From positions 434,001 to 498,000 of the forward strand of contig CAVYTO010000001.1 of NCBI GenBank assembly GCA_963771505.1: a stretch of DNA of 64,000 bases. The letters run 5' to 3'. The translations under genes were made by a program, and so were the position numbers. Positions 55,084-64,000 of the stretch are shown here, piece after piece; position 1 is the first letter of the stretch, and every line of letters begins with the position of its first letter. Source of the stretch: JAJPHW01 sp963771505. GTDB taxonomy: Bacteria; Acidobacteriota; Terriglobia; Terriglobales; Acidobacteriaceae. Below the pieces are notes generated by a model, which searched no databases, was not told the origin of the DNA, and was given only the letters and a program-made list of their open reading frames with translations.

Positions 55084-56934
55084 CTACAAAACTTGCGCGG
55101 TGCTCGCACGCAGATCGCCGGCCCGCGAGAATTGCAACTCGTAGAGCCTTCGATATGTGCCGAGCCGGTTCATCAATTCATCATGAGTGCCAATGTCGGC
55201 AATGGTGCCGTCTTCGAGTACCACTATGCGATCGGCTCTTCGCACCGTCGAGAGGCGATGAGCAATCACAAAAACAGTGCGTCCGGCAATCAAGTTCTGT
55301 AGCGCGGATTGCACTAACGCCTCCGATTCGCTGTCCAGCGCCGATGTCGCTTCATCGAGTATCAAAATCGGCGCATTCTTTAGCAAAGCCCGCGCAATCG
55401 CAATTCTCTGGCGTTCGCCTCCGGACAAGCGCACGCCACGTTCACCGATCACCGTATCGTAACCTGCGGGGAGTTCGCTAATGAAATCGTGGGCCAGTGC
55501 GGCATACGCCGCCGCCTCCACTTCCTCTTGCGAAACGCGCGGTTGCCCATAGGCTATGTTGTTGCGCAGCGTGTCGTTGAAGAGCACGGTTTCCTGCGTC
55601 ACCACGCCGATCAGCGAACGTAATGACATCAACGTAACTTCGCGAACGTCTACTCCATCGACGGAAAGCCGGCCCTGCGTCACGTCAAAGAAACGGGGGA
55701 TCAGATTGACCAGCGTAGTCTTACCTGCCCCGCTCGATCCAACGATCGCCAGGACTTCTCCAGCGCTGACATTTAGATTGATATCGCGAAGAATTTCGCG
55801 TGCGCCCGCGTCGTCAGATTCGTATGTAAAACCGACATTTTCAAACCGAATCGATTTGGAAAATCCCGGCAAGCTCTTCGCGTTGCTCTTTTCCCGGACC
55901 TCATCCTGAGTGTCCATAAACTTGAACAGTTCGGAGGACGCACCGATCGCTTGCTGGAAATTGTTGTTGAATAGCGCGAATTTGCGGACTGGGTTATAAA
56001 GGCTGAAGACGGACGCAATGAAGGCTGCGAATATGCCCAAAGTCATGCCGCCATGCACCACCTGCCCGCGGCCGAGCAGCAGCAACATGGCGATGCCGAT
56101 GGCGCCAAAAATATCCATTAGCGGCGAACTCATGGCAGCCGCAGCGACCGAACGCAGGTTGGCCCGGAACAGGCGCTTTGCCGCCGCGCGAAAGCGGGCG
56201 CTCTCCCACGCTTCCATGCTGAACGCTTTCACGATGCGGTTGCCGGTGATCGACTCCTGCAAAATGTTTTGTATGTCTGCGAGCTGGTCTTGCCCTTTGC
56301 GGGTCGTATGCCGGACGCGGCGTCCAATTTTTGTCGCCGAATAAATAATGAATGGAACGAATAGCAGCAACACCCACGCTAGTTTTCTGCCCAGGACCAC
56401 GACGGCGATGGCGGTGAAGACAAACGTAAAAAGCTGTTGCAGAAACTCGGCCAGCACGCTCGACATCGCGTACTGCACCCGTTCAATGTCGTTGACGATC
56501 GTGGAAACCAACGTGCCGGTCGTGTGTTTCTGGAAAAACGCGGCCGACCGGCGCAGGATCGAATCGTAGAGTTGGTTACGAAGATCGGTGATCATGCCGT
56601 ATCCGGCATAGTTCACGAGATACGTGCCAGCGTAATCAAACAAGCCCTTCAATACGGTTGATGCTACCAGCGCGTACGCGACAATCGTCCACGCATTGTG
56701 AAAGTGAGAAGGTACGAACGATTGCAAATAAATGACGCGCCCCGATCCGGGGATAGTTAGGAGCTGAATGTGGTCGGAACCGCTCGATGGATTCAGCACC
56801 CGGTCAAGGATGGGTCGCAACAACACCAGACGGAACGCCTCTAGAAATCCGACCGCAGCCATGAGGACGACAGAAACAATGAGTTGCCAGGAGTAGGGCA
56901 GCACGAACCGCACCAGTCGCGTTAATTGCCGCAT
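55084..56934 (-). CDS. ABC exporter, MsbA-like (lipid or multidrug)
   Basis: This 616-residue half-transporter has an N-terminal membrane domain of about six spans (LVRFVLPYSWQLIVSVVLMA start) and a C-terminal ATPase with Walker A VGSSGAGKTTL, the signature LSGGERQRIAIARAL, Walker B ILILDEATSALD and the switch histidine AHRLSTV. The length and FERVQYAMSSVLAEFLQQ-type helices fit the MsbA lipid-flippase group, though drug export is possible. The frame is open upstream across the Coa1 gene, but the start chosen, ATG 56934, begins at the homology. Confidence 0.85.
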   Translation of the reverse strand: MRQLTRLVRFVLPYSWQLIVSVVLMAAVGFLEAFRLVLLRPILDRVLNPSSGSDHIQLLTIPGSGRVIYLQSFVPSHFHNAWTIVAYALVASTVLKGLFDYAGTYLVNYAGYGMITDLRNQLYDSILRRSAAFFQKHTTGTLVSTIVNDIERVQYAMSSVLAEFLQQLFTFVFTAIAVVVLGRKLAWVLLLFVPFIIYSATKIGRRVRHTTRKGQDQLADIQNILQESITGNRIVKAFSMEAWESARFRAAAKRLFRANLRSVAAAAMSSPLMDIFGAIGIAMLLLLGRGQVVHGGMTLGIFAAFIASVFSLYNPVRKFALFNNNFQQAIGASSELFKFMDTQDEVREKSNAKSLPGFSKSIRFENVGFTYESDDAGAREILRDINLNVSAGEVLAIVGSSGAGKTTLVNLIPRFFDVTQGRLSVDGVDVREVTLMSLRSLIGVVTQETVLFNDTLRNNIAYGQPRVSQEEVEAAAYAALAHDFISELPAGYDTVIGERGVRLSGGERQRIAIARALLKNAPILILDEATSALDSESEALVQSALQNLIAGRTVFVIAHRLSTVRRADRIVVLEDGTIADIGTHDELMNRLGTYRRLYELQFSRAGDLRASTAQVL

Positions 56935-56981
56935 TGGGGGCCCGCTGCGGTTAGAGTTAACATGCGCTGCACGGTGCCATT

Positions 56982-57443
56982 CTACTTCACTTCTCCGGAT
57001 TCGGCGTTGGGCGTAAGAAGATCGAAGGCTCCATTTCGTCCGCGGATCACCGCGAATAGAGTCTTCAATTCCCACTGACCAGAAATTTCGGATGCACCCA
57101 CTTCGATCTTGCCGCTTCCGTTCGGTCCGGAGATCGGAATGCGCAGATATCCCCGCCCGCGGCCGTTCTGGGTTTGGATATTGCCGAGTACGACCCATCC
57201 CGCATGAACAGGTTGACCGATAGCTTGCGTGATCCGTTGGTCAGAACTTGCCCTGGCTAGAGCTTCGCGATACAGATCGTTGTGGTGAAACGAATACTCG
57301 ACCAGACACAGAGTTCCAACAGCGAACACGAGGAGCAAGCCAACCAGCACTAGAACGCCGGCAACAACTTTCGCCGCTGGGTGCTCGTCGAACCAGTCTG
57401 ACTCGCCCACGACCGGAACCACGGGATATGGCGCTTTCACCAT
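56982..57443 (-). CDS. Coa1-domain membrane protein
   Basis: This 153-residue protein has one membrane helix (about residues 26-48) and then EALARASSDQRITQAIGQPV, GYLRIPISGPNGSGKIEV and GQWELKTLFAVI, the pattern of the Coa1/Tim21-like domain found in cytochrome oxidase assembly factors and in many bacterial proteins of unknown role. It starts five bases after rapZ and ends 47 bases before the MsbA-like gene. Confidence 0.7.
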   Translation of the reverse strand: MVKAPYPVVPVVGESDWFDEHPAAKVVAGVLVLVGLLLVFAVGTLCLVEYSFHHNDLYREALARASSDQRITQAIGQPVHAGWVVLGNIQTQNGRGRGYLRIPISGPNGSGKIEVGASEISGQWELKTLFAVIRGRNGAFDLLTPNAESGEVK

Positions 57444-57448
57444 CGGGG

Positions 57449-58396
57449 TTATTTGGGACTATCGCGATGAACAGCTTTCGTACGAAATCCGGCCTTGCGC
57501 AGCAACTTGCTCACGTCTTCCGAAATCATGACCGAGCGGTGTTGTCCGCCAGTGCAACCGAACGCGATCGTGAGATAACTTTTGCCTTCCCGAATGTAAT
57601 GCGGCAACAGGTAAACAAGCAATTTCGAAATGCGATCGATGAACTCCCTGGTCTGCGGGAACGAACGGATGTATCGCGCGACTTTCGGGTCGCGTCCAGT
57701 CAGCGGCCGAAACTCAGGGATGAAGTGCGGATTCGGCAGAAAACGTACATCGAACAGCAGGTCCGCATCTTCGGGCACACCGTGGCGAAAGCCAAAGCTG
57801 ACGCAAGAAACCAGAATGGTTTTTTCCGTTTCCTGCTTTTCAAAGCGTTCGATGATATGCGCTCGCAGCTCGTGCACGTTGAATTTCGAAGTGTCAATCA
57901 CCACGTCCGCCATTTCGCGGATCGCGCGCAGATGCTTTCGTTCCGCACCGAGAGAAGATTTGACGGTGGAATGCTGACCCAAAGGATGAGGGCGGCGCGT
58001 CTCGCTGAAGCGGCGCAACAAAACTGCGTCGGAGGCTTCCAGAAATACAACTTTGGTCGGCAGAAGTTTTTTTACGGACTTAAGAATTGCGGGCAGCGCA
58101 GCAAGCTGCACGCCTTCGCGGACATCGACGACGAGAGCGGTCCGCTCGATTTCGGATGATGTTCCAATCAGTTCGGCGAAATGCGGAATCAGTCCGACCG
58201 GGAGGTTGTCCACGCAATAGTAGCCCAGGTCTTCAAAGGCTTTCAGAACAGATGCCTTGCCTGACCCGCTCATTCCCGTGATGATGACCAATTCGCCGGC
58301 TGAACGTTTGCGGGATTTTTTTGGTTTATCCGACAGTTTTGCGCGCGCCTGAGGGTTTTGTTTCTTCGCCGCTGCACTGACGTTGCGAGAGGGCAT
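57449..58396 (-). CDS. rapZ: RNase adapter protein RapZ
   Basis: RapZ is a nucleotide-binding protein that in enterobacteria directs RNase E to the GlmZ sRNA. The 315-residue protein has the P-loop IITGMSGSGKASVLKAFED, FLEASDAVLLRRFSETRRPHPL and the C-terminal FGCTGGQHRSVMISE. The first 30 residues are basic and outside the family. A TACCAT box ends seven bases before the ATG. Confidence 0.93.
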   Translation of the reverse strand: MPSRNVSAAAKKQNPQARAKLSDKPKKSRKRSAGELVIITGMSGSGKASVLKAFEDLGYYCVDNLPVGLIPHFAELIGTSSEIERTALVVDVREGVQLAALPAILKSVKKLLPTKVVFLEASDAVLLRRFSETRRPHPLGQHSTVKSSLGAERKHLRAIREMADVVIDTSKFNVHELRAHIIERFEKQETEKTILVSCVSFGFRHGVPEDADLLFDVRFLPNPHFIPEFRPLTGRDPKVARYIRSFPQTREFIDRISKLLVYLLPHYIREGKSYLTIAFGCTGGQHRSVMISEDVSKLLRKAGFRTKAVHRDSPK

Positions 58397-58403
58397 TCAA
58401 AAA

Positions 58404-58409
58404 ATGGTA
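58404..58409 (-). promoter_or_regulatory. Putative -10 element (TACCAT) before rapZ
   Basis: TACCAT on the minus strand lies seven bases before ATG 58396, again without a ribosome-binding site. It fits the short-leader or leaderless pattern of other genes here. Confidence 0.3.
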
Positions 58410-58490
58410 GCAGGTCGAATGTCGCGTCGCTAGTTTCAGCCGGGGCACCCGGAGCGGCGCTGCGGAGTAGAACGTCGAGGTTGGCGGTTA

Positions 58491-59549
<1,059 letters not shown>

Positions 59550-59586
59550 GATTGTTGGGTTCCTGAAAGAATTAAATCACGAGCAG

Positions 59587-60273
59587 CTAAACTTTGTGTT
59601 CGGCGCAGCGGGTCCGGGGGCGATGGCTAACCGCCGGCCGTCCGCAGATTTCGCACCCCGCCGACGCTTGATACCCGGTGGGCGCGTCGCCGCGATTGAG
59701 GCTAATGTGTTCGCGGCGCACATCGCTCGCGGTGAAGATGGAAATGAACGGCGCAGGTAGAGAAGCCCGCTCAACCCCGGAGCGTCCGCCCGCATCTTCC
59801 CGCTCCACGAGGCACATGACGCCGACAACTTCAAAACCGAATTCGCGCGCTGCCTCAACGGCCTGAATCGTTGAAGATCCAGTCGTGCAGACATCGTCGA
59901 CAATCACCACTCGCGCGCTTTTTTCGCGGAAGCCTTCAATGCGCTGTCCGGTGCCATGCTGCTTCTCCGCCTTCCGCACCAGAAAACCGTGAATTTCTCC
60001 GCTGGTCACTGCAACCGCGACCACGATTGGATCGGCGCCCATAGTGAGCCCGCCAATTGCAGCGGGCTTCCACGACTGCGCGGAAATTTCGTCGAGAAAA
60101 ACTTGCCCGGTTAACTGCGCGCCGCGCGCATCGAGCGTGGTGAGACGGCAGTCGATGTAGTAATCGCTCGATCCGCCAGACGAGAGTTTGAAGTCTCCCA
60201 GGCGAAATGATTTGGCGGCAAGCAGCCGCAGCAACTCTCTGCGCGGATCCGAATGAGATGTTTGCAGTGCCAT
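59587..60273 (-). CDS. pyrE: Orotate phosphoribosyltransferase with C-terminal cysteine-rich tail
   Basis: PyrE makes orotidine 5'-phosphate from orotate and PRPP. The 228-residue protein has the PRPP motif VVIVDDVCTTGSS, the dimer loop region RKAEKQHGTGQRIEG, and GGLTMGADPIV. The C-terminal end reads CEICGRP, then HRPRTRCAEH, a possible small zinc site that extends beyond the usual PyrE end. It lies 37 bases downstream of the CPBP protease gene's end in the same direction. Confidence 0.9.
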   Translation of the reverse strand: MALQTSHSDPRRELLRLLAAKSFRLGDFKLSSGGSSDYYIDCRLTTLDARGAQLTGQVFLDEISAQSWKPAAIGGLTMGADPIVVAVAVTSGEIHGFLVRKAEKQHGTGQRIEGFREKSARVVIVDDVCTTGSSTIQAVEAAREFGFEVVGVMCLVEREDAGGRSGVERASLPAPFISIFTASDVRREHISLNRGDAPTGYQASAGCEICGRPAVSHRPRTRCAEHKV

Positions 60274-60311
60274 GAAATTTCAAGATACCACGGGCGTGAG
60301 CTTAGAAATCG

Positions 60312-61121
60312 CTATTGAGTCAGCCGCTCCAAGTGCCGGAATCCGCCGGTTGCTACCAGCGTGATGACGGTCAGCGTCGAGTTGTAGGCCATATGCACGA
60401 GAAAGCTCGCGGCCACCGAACCCGATACCGCCCGGACGATTGTGAGCACGAGGCCGACACAGAAAATGATCAGGATCGGCCCCCACGCGAAGCCTAGCTG
60501 AACCGCGTGGAGCAGTCCGAACGCCAACGCTGTAAGGAATACGCCCGCGGCAACTCCGATGCGCCGTGCCACCACCGGATAGAGAAATCCGCGAAAGAAC
60601 AATTCTTCCATTAAAGGGCCAAGGCTTACGGCGAAGATGGAAGTGAGATATGCATCCAGCGGCCGCTTGAAGAATTGATCGAACGGGACATCTTTTGGAA
60701 TCGGCAGGAAGTGCGCGAGTCCTTGCAGCGAAAACAGCATCGCAACGCCCAACGCCATCAGCGCGAACGACGAGCGCGGCCAGCGCCATCCGATCGCTTT
60801 TGCGAAGGGCACATGGTATTTCCCTTCGATCAGCATCACCATCAATATCAGCACCAGCGCGTAAGCGATCAATTCTGACGCCAGCGCCAGCACGGGGATT
60901 TGGGCCAGCTGTGTCCAGCCGACATCGGGGTAGAAGAATTTTTTGGCGACCACGCCCACGCCAAGAAAGATTACAAACGGGCTAAGGAACATCATCAGCG
61001 CAATGCTGACAACGTCCCAACCACTCCAGATTGGGTCTCGGACTGGGGCTACGACCGGTTCCGCTGGCAGCAAAGGCGGCGGCGCGTCGGTCTGAATCCA
61101 CGAGTTGTCGGAAGAAGACAT
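60312..61121 (-). CDS. CPBP family intramembrane glutamic protease
   Basis: This 269-residue membrane protein has about six hydrophobic spans and the ABI/CPBP signatures: PLMEELFFRGFLYPVV (EEXXXR) near residue 160 and FGLLHAVQLG (the HXXXN-type region) after it. Members cleave prenylated or membrane peptides; the substrate is unknown. Its ATG (61121) shares an A with the uvrA stop (TAATG), so it is co-translated with uvrA. Confidence 0.88.
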   Translation of the reverse strand: MSSSDNSWIQTDAPPPLLPAEPVVAPVRDPIWSGWDVVSIALMMFLSPFVIFLGVGVVAKKFFYPDVGWTQLAQIPVLALASELIAYALVLILMVMLIEGKYHVPFAKAIGWRWPRSSFALMALGVAMLFSLQGLAHFLPIPKDVPFDQFFKRPLDAYLTSIFAVSLGPLMEELFFRGFLYPVVARRIGVAAGVFLTALAFGLLHAVQLGFAWGPILIIFCVGLVLTIVRAVSGSVAASFLVHMAYNSTLTVITLVATGGFRHLERLTQ

Positions 61122-63928
61122 TACGCGATCGCTTCCCGCTGGATTGTTTTATTATTTTGGCTGCCGAAGTATTGCGCCAAAGCCTGCCCAGTGTGCGACT
61201 TCTTTACTCGCGAGACTTGCTCGGGTGTTCCCTGCGCCACCAGCCGTCCGCCCTCTTCTCCGCCTTCCGGCCCAAGATCGATGATCCAGTCGGCGTTGCG
61301 TACGACATCCATATTATGTTCGATGATGATGATCGTATTGCCCAGGTCGGTCAGGCGATGCAAGACATCTAGCAACTTGCGGACATCGTCGAAGTGCAAC
61401 CCGGTGGTCGGCTCATCCAGCAGGTACAGAGTCTTGCCCGTCTGCCGCTTGCTCAATTCCCGCGCCAGCTTGATGCGCTGCGCTTCGCCGCCGGAAAGTG
61501 TCAACGCGGACTGCCCAAGGTGGACGTATCCGAGGCCCACGTCAACCAAAGTTTGCAACTTCTGCTTCACTTGCGGAATGTTTTCAAGAATTGGGACGGC
61601 GTCGCTGATCTGCGTTTCAAGCAGGTCGGCAATCGAAACGCCCTTATATTTCACGGTCAGCGTTTCGTGATTGTAGCGGCGGCCTGCACAGACCTCGCAG
61701 AGTACATAAACATCGGGCAGAAAATTCATTTCGATGCGGCGCTGGCCTTCGCCCTGGCAAGCTTCGCAGCGGCCCCCGGCCACGTTGAATGAAAAGCGTC
61801 CCGGCTTGTAGCCGCGCTCGCGGGATTCGGGCAACATCGCATACAGGTCGCGGATGGCGGCGAACACTCCCGTATACGTCGCCGGATTGGACCGCGGAGT
61901 ACGCCCGATGGGCGACTGGTCGATGCGGATCACTTTGTCGATCACTTCCGCGCCTGAAACCGCTTTGTGCAAACCCGGCTCTTCGCGCGACCGATATAAC
62001 TTCTTCGCCAGCGCGCGATAAAGAATGTCGTTGACGAGCGTGGACTTCCCAGACCCAGAAACGCCGGTGACAACTGTCATCACGCCGAGCGGAAACGTCA
62101 CGTCGAGATTCTTGAGATTGTTTTCGCGTGCGCCCAGCACTGTAATCCCCACACCCTGAGGAGAGCGGCGTCCTTCACGCATCTCGATTCTGGTGCGGCC
62201 GGAAATGTACGCTCCAGTCAACGACTCTGGAGCATCCTCAATCTGCTGCGGAGTGCCGTGCGCCACCAAGCCTCCGCCATTGCGTCCCGCGCCCGGCCCG
62301 AGATCGATGACGTAGTTGGCGCGGCGGATCGTTTCCTCGTCGTGCTCCACGACCAGCACGGTGTTGCCCAAATCGCGCAGTTCTTCAAGCGCCTTCAACA
62401 GCCGGTCGTTGTCGCGATGGTGCAGTCCGATGGATGGTTCATCGAGTACATAGAGAACGCCGCGCAGCTTCGAACCGATCTGCGTTGCCAACCGGATTCG
62501 CTGACCTTCACCGCCAGACAGCGTGGCTGCCGAACGGCCCAGCGAGATATAACCAAGCCCTACCGAATCCAGGAATTGAAGTCGTTCAACGATTTCCGCC
62601 ACTACGCGTCCGGCAACGGTTAAGTCCCGGCCGGTCAACTTAATTTTGCGCGCGGCCTCGAGCGAGCGCGACACTGGCATCGCCGTGAATGCGGCAATGC
62701 TCATGCCGTTCACCTTAACCGCGAGACTTTCCGGGCGAAGCCGCTGGCCTTTGCACATGGGGCACTCCGAGGCCGACATGTAATCCATCAAGTGCTCACG
62801 ATATGCGTCCGACGAAGATTCTTCCAACGAGCGTTTGAGAAAACCGATGACGCCGCGAAATCCGGTCTTCCCTTTTGTGCTTTCGCCGTACAGCAACAGG
62901 CTTTGCGCTTTCTCCGTGAGCTTCTCGAATGGCGTTGCCAGATCGACCTGGTGCGCATGCGCCGCGATTTCCAATTGACGGATTAACCCTTGCGACGCCG
63001 ATCCCGGACCCAAGCCACCCTCGAGCAACGGCTTCGCCCAATCGGTAATCACTTTCGCGGGATCGAAATCGAAGCGGCTTCCCAATCCATGACATTCGGG
63101 ACAAGCGCCGTACATGCTGTTGAAGGAAAACGAACGCGGCTCAAGGTGAGGCACGTTGATGCCGCAATCCGGACAAGCCAGCTTTTCCGAGAAAAGCTGT
63201 TCGGCTCCGTTTACGATTGCAATCTGCACCAAACCTTCCGCCAGCTTCATCGCCAGCGCCACCGAAAGCTCTAGCCGGTGCTCAATTCCCGGTTTCACCA
63301 GTAGGCGGTCTACCACCACCTCAACAGTGTGGTTCTTGCGCTTATCAAGAACGATTTCGTCTTCCAGACTCACAATTTCGCCATCAATCCGAGCGCGTGT
63401 AAAACCGTGTTCGAGCAGCTTTTCGATTTCTTTTTTAAATTCGCCTTTACGCCCGCGCACGATCGGTGCCAGCACCATGACCCGGTCGTCCGGCGTCAAC
63501 GCCATAACACGCTGCACAATCTGGTCGGCGGTCTGACGGCTTATGGATCGTCCGCATTGCGGGCAGTGCGGCGTGCCGACAGAGGCGAACAATAGACGAA
63601 GATAGTCGTAAATTTCGGTAATCGTCCCCACGGTCGACCGGGGACTGCGGCTGGTCGTCTTCTGCTCGATCGAAATTGCCGGACTGAGGCCGTCAATGGA
63701 GTCGACATCCGGGCGTTCCATCTGATCGAGAAACTGCCGCGCATAAGCCGACAGCGTCTCCACATAGCGGCGCTGGCCTTCAGCGTAAATGGTGTCAAAA
63801 GCGAGTGAAGACTTGCCAGAACCGCTCAAACCTGTGATTACCGTGAGCGTATTCCGCGGAATTTCTACGTCAATGTTCTTGAGGTTATGCTGGCGCGCGC
63901 CACGCACGGATATGTTGCGGATGGCCAT
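61121..63928 (-). CDS. uvrA: Excinuclease ABC subunit A
   Basis: UvrA recognises damaged DNA in nucleotide excision repair. The 935-residue protein has two ABC ATPase modules with Walker A GLSGSGKSSL (near residue 34) and GVSGSGKSTL (near residue 640), the signatures LSGGEGQRIRLA and LSGGEAQRIKLA, and two zinc modules (CPQCG..., CPDCG... and CEACQGEG...CEVC). It starts MAIRNISVRGARQHNLKNID at ATG 63928. Nothing else was seen in the 72 bases to the right edge. Confidence 0.97.
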   Translation of the reverse strand: MAIRNISVRGARQHNLKNIDVEIPRNTLTVITGLSGSGKSSLAFDTIYAEGQRRYVETLSAYARQFLDQMERPDVDSIDGLSPAISIEQKTTSRSPRSTVGTITEIYDYLRLLFASVGTPHCPQCGRSISRQTADQIVQRVMALTPDDRVMVLAPIVRGRKGEFKKEIEKLLEHGFTRARIDGEIVSLEDEIVLDKRKNHTVEVVVDRLLVKPGIEHRLELSVALAMKLAEGLVQIAIVNGAEQLFSEKLACPDCGINVPHLEPRSFSFNSMYGACPECHGLGSRFDFDPAKVITDWAKPLLEGGLGPGSASQGLIRQLEIAAHAHQVDLATPFEKLTEKAQSLLLYGESTKGKTGFRGVIGFLKRSLEESSSDAYREHLMDYMSASECPMCKGQRLRPESLAVKVNGMSIAAFTAMPVSRSLEAARKIKLTGRDLTVAGRVVAEIVERLQFLDSVGLGYISLGRSAATLSGGEGQRIRLATQIGSKLRGVLYVLDEPSIGLHHRDNDRLLKALEELRDLGNTVLVVEHDEETIRRANYVIDLGPGAGRNGGGLVAHGTPQQIEDAPESLTGAYISGRTRIEMREGRRSPQGVGITVLGARENNLKNLDVTFPLGVMTVVTGVSGSGKSTLVNDILYRALAKKLYRSREEPGLHKAVSGAEVIDKVIRIDQSPIGRTPRSNPATYTGVFAAIRDLYAMLPESRERGYKPGRFSFNVAGGRCEACQGEGQRRIEMNFLPDVYVLCEVCAGRRYNHETLTVKYKGVSIADLLETQISDAVPILENIPQVKQKLQTLVDVGLGYVHLGQSALTLSGGEAQRIKLARELSKRQTGKTLYLLDEPTTGLHFDDVRKLLDVLHRLTDLGNTIIIIEHNMDVVRNADWIIDLGPEGGEEGGRLVAQGTPEQVSRVKKSHTGQALAQYFGSQNNKTIQREAIA

Positions 63929-64000
63929 TTTTCACTGGGACTATTGGACTTCCGTAATTTGCCGGGCTGCCCAGCGATGTCGGAAAGTAGGGATGCGTAG

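Overview
The window is a gene-dense, high-GC piece of a bacterial chromosome, most likely from an Acidobacteriota member of the Terriglobia (Koribacter-like). This is inferred from the style of the gene set: a TISHYQI-type serine/threonine kinase fused to repeat modules, an M13 peptidase, the coaBC-rpoZ-gmk-yicC string, LytS/LytTR regulation, a cytochrome P460 and a GIDE/LemA pair. No rRNA or tRNA gene, insertion sequence, prophage or CRISPR array was seen. About 50 protein genes were called, and most sit in short operons with 1 to 4 base overlaps.

Layout. 0-7.9 kb: the 3' end of glpD, then a minus-strand series coaD, aminotransferase, manA, manC, phosphohexomutase, M48 protease (CoA plus GDP-mannose precursor supply), preceded by a cytochrome P460 gene. 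8-12.3 kb: a LytS-type kinase and LytTR regulator, recA and purM. 12.7-22 kb: an AsmA-like protein, M13 peptidase, a DNA-repair-like gene behind mutL, and a TPR/GAF protein with a dead GGDEF domain. 22-28 kb: a decayed beta-propeller gene followed by a hairpin, an amino acid permease coupled to a kynureninase-like enzyme, an SseB-like protein, and a GIDE-domain/LemA pair.

27.9-34.2 kb holds the most distinctive block: a coenzyme F420 operon with cofG, cofD, cofC, cofE, cofH and an F420:NADP oxidoreductase gene in tight series, headed by a CTP-synthase-like amidotransferase that has lost two catalytic residues. cofE carries a one-base frameshift in this sequence. An osmoprotectant-type ABC transporter follows (34.3-36.7 kb), then priA and a multicopper oxidase whose copper motifs are in inverted order. 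42.3-45.4 kb is a complete pqqABCDE operon; its 25-residue pqqA peptide gene is short and easy to miss. The window therefore encodes two uncommon redox cofactors, F420 and PQQ, within 18 kb.

45.5-51.1 kb: a family 4 uracil-DNA glycosylase and a giant serine/threonine kinase made of a kinase domain plus three tandem copies of a 425-residue module. Its glycine-rich loop lies upstream of the first ATG, so it seems to start at CTG. 51.3-64 kb: a cupin, coaBC, rpoZ, gmk, yicC, an MsbA-like exporter, a Coa1-domain protein, rapZ, mtnA, pyrE, a CPBP protease and uvrA, all on the minus strand.

Several genes (at 7995, 12678, 24042 and 27914) have a TANNNT box exactly six bases before the start codon, which suggests leaderless transcripts. 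Function calls come from motifs read by eye; no database search was possible.
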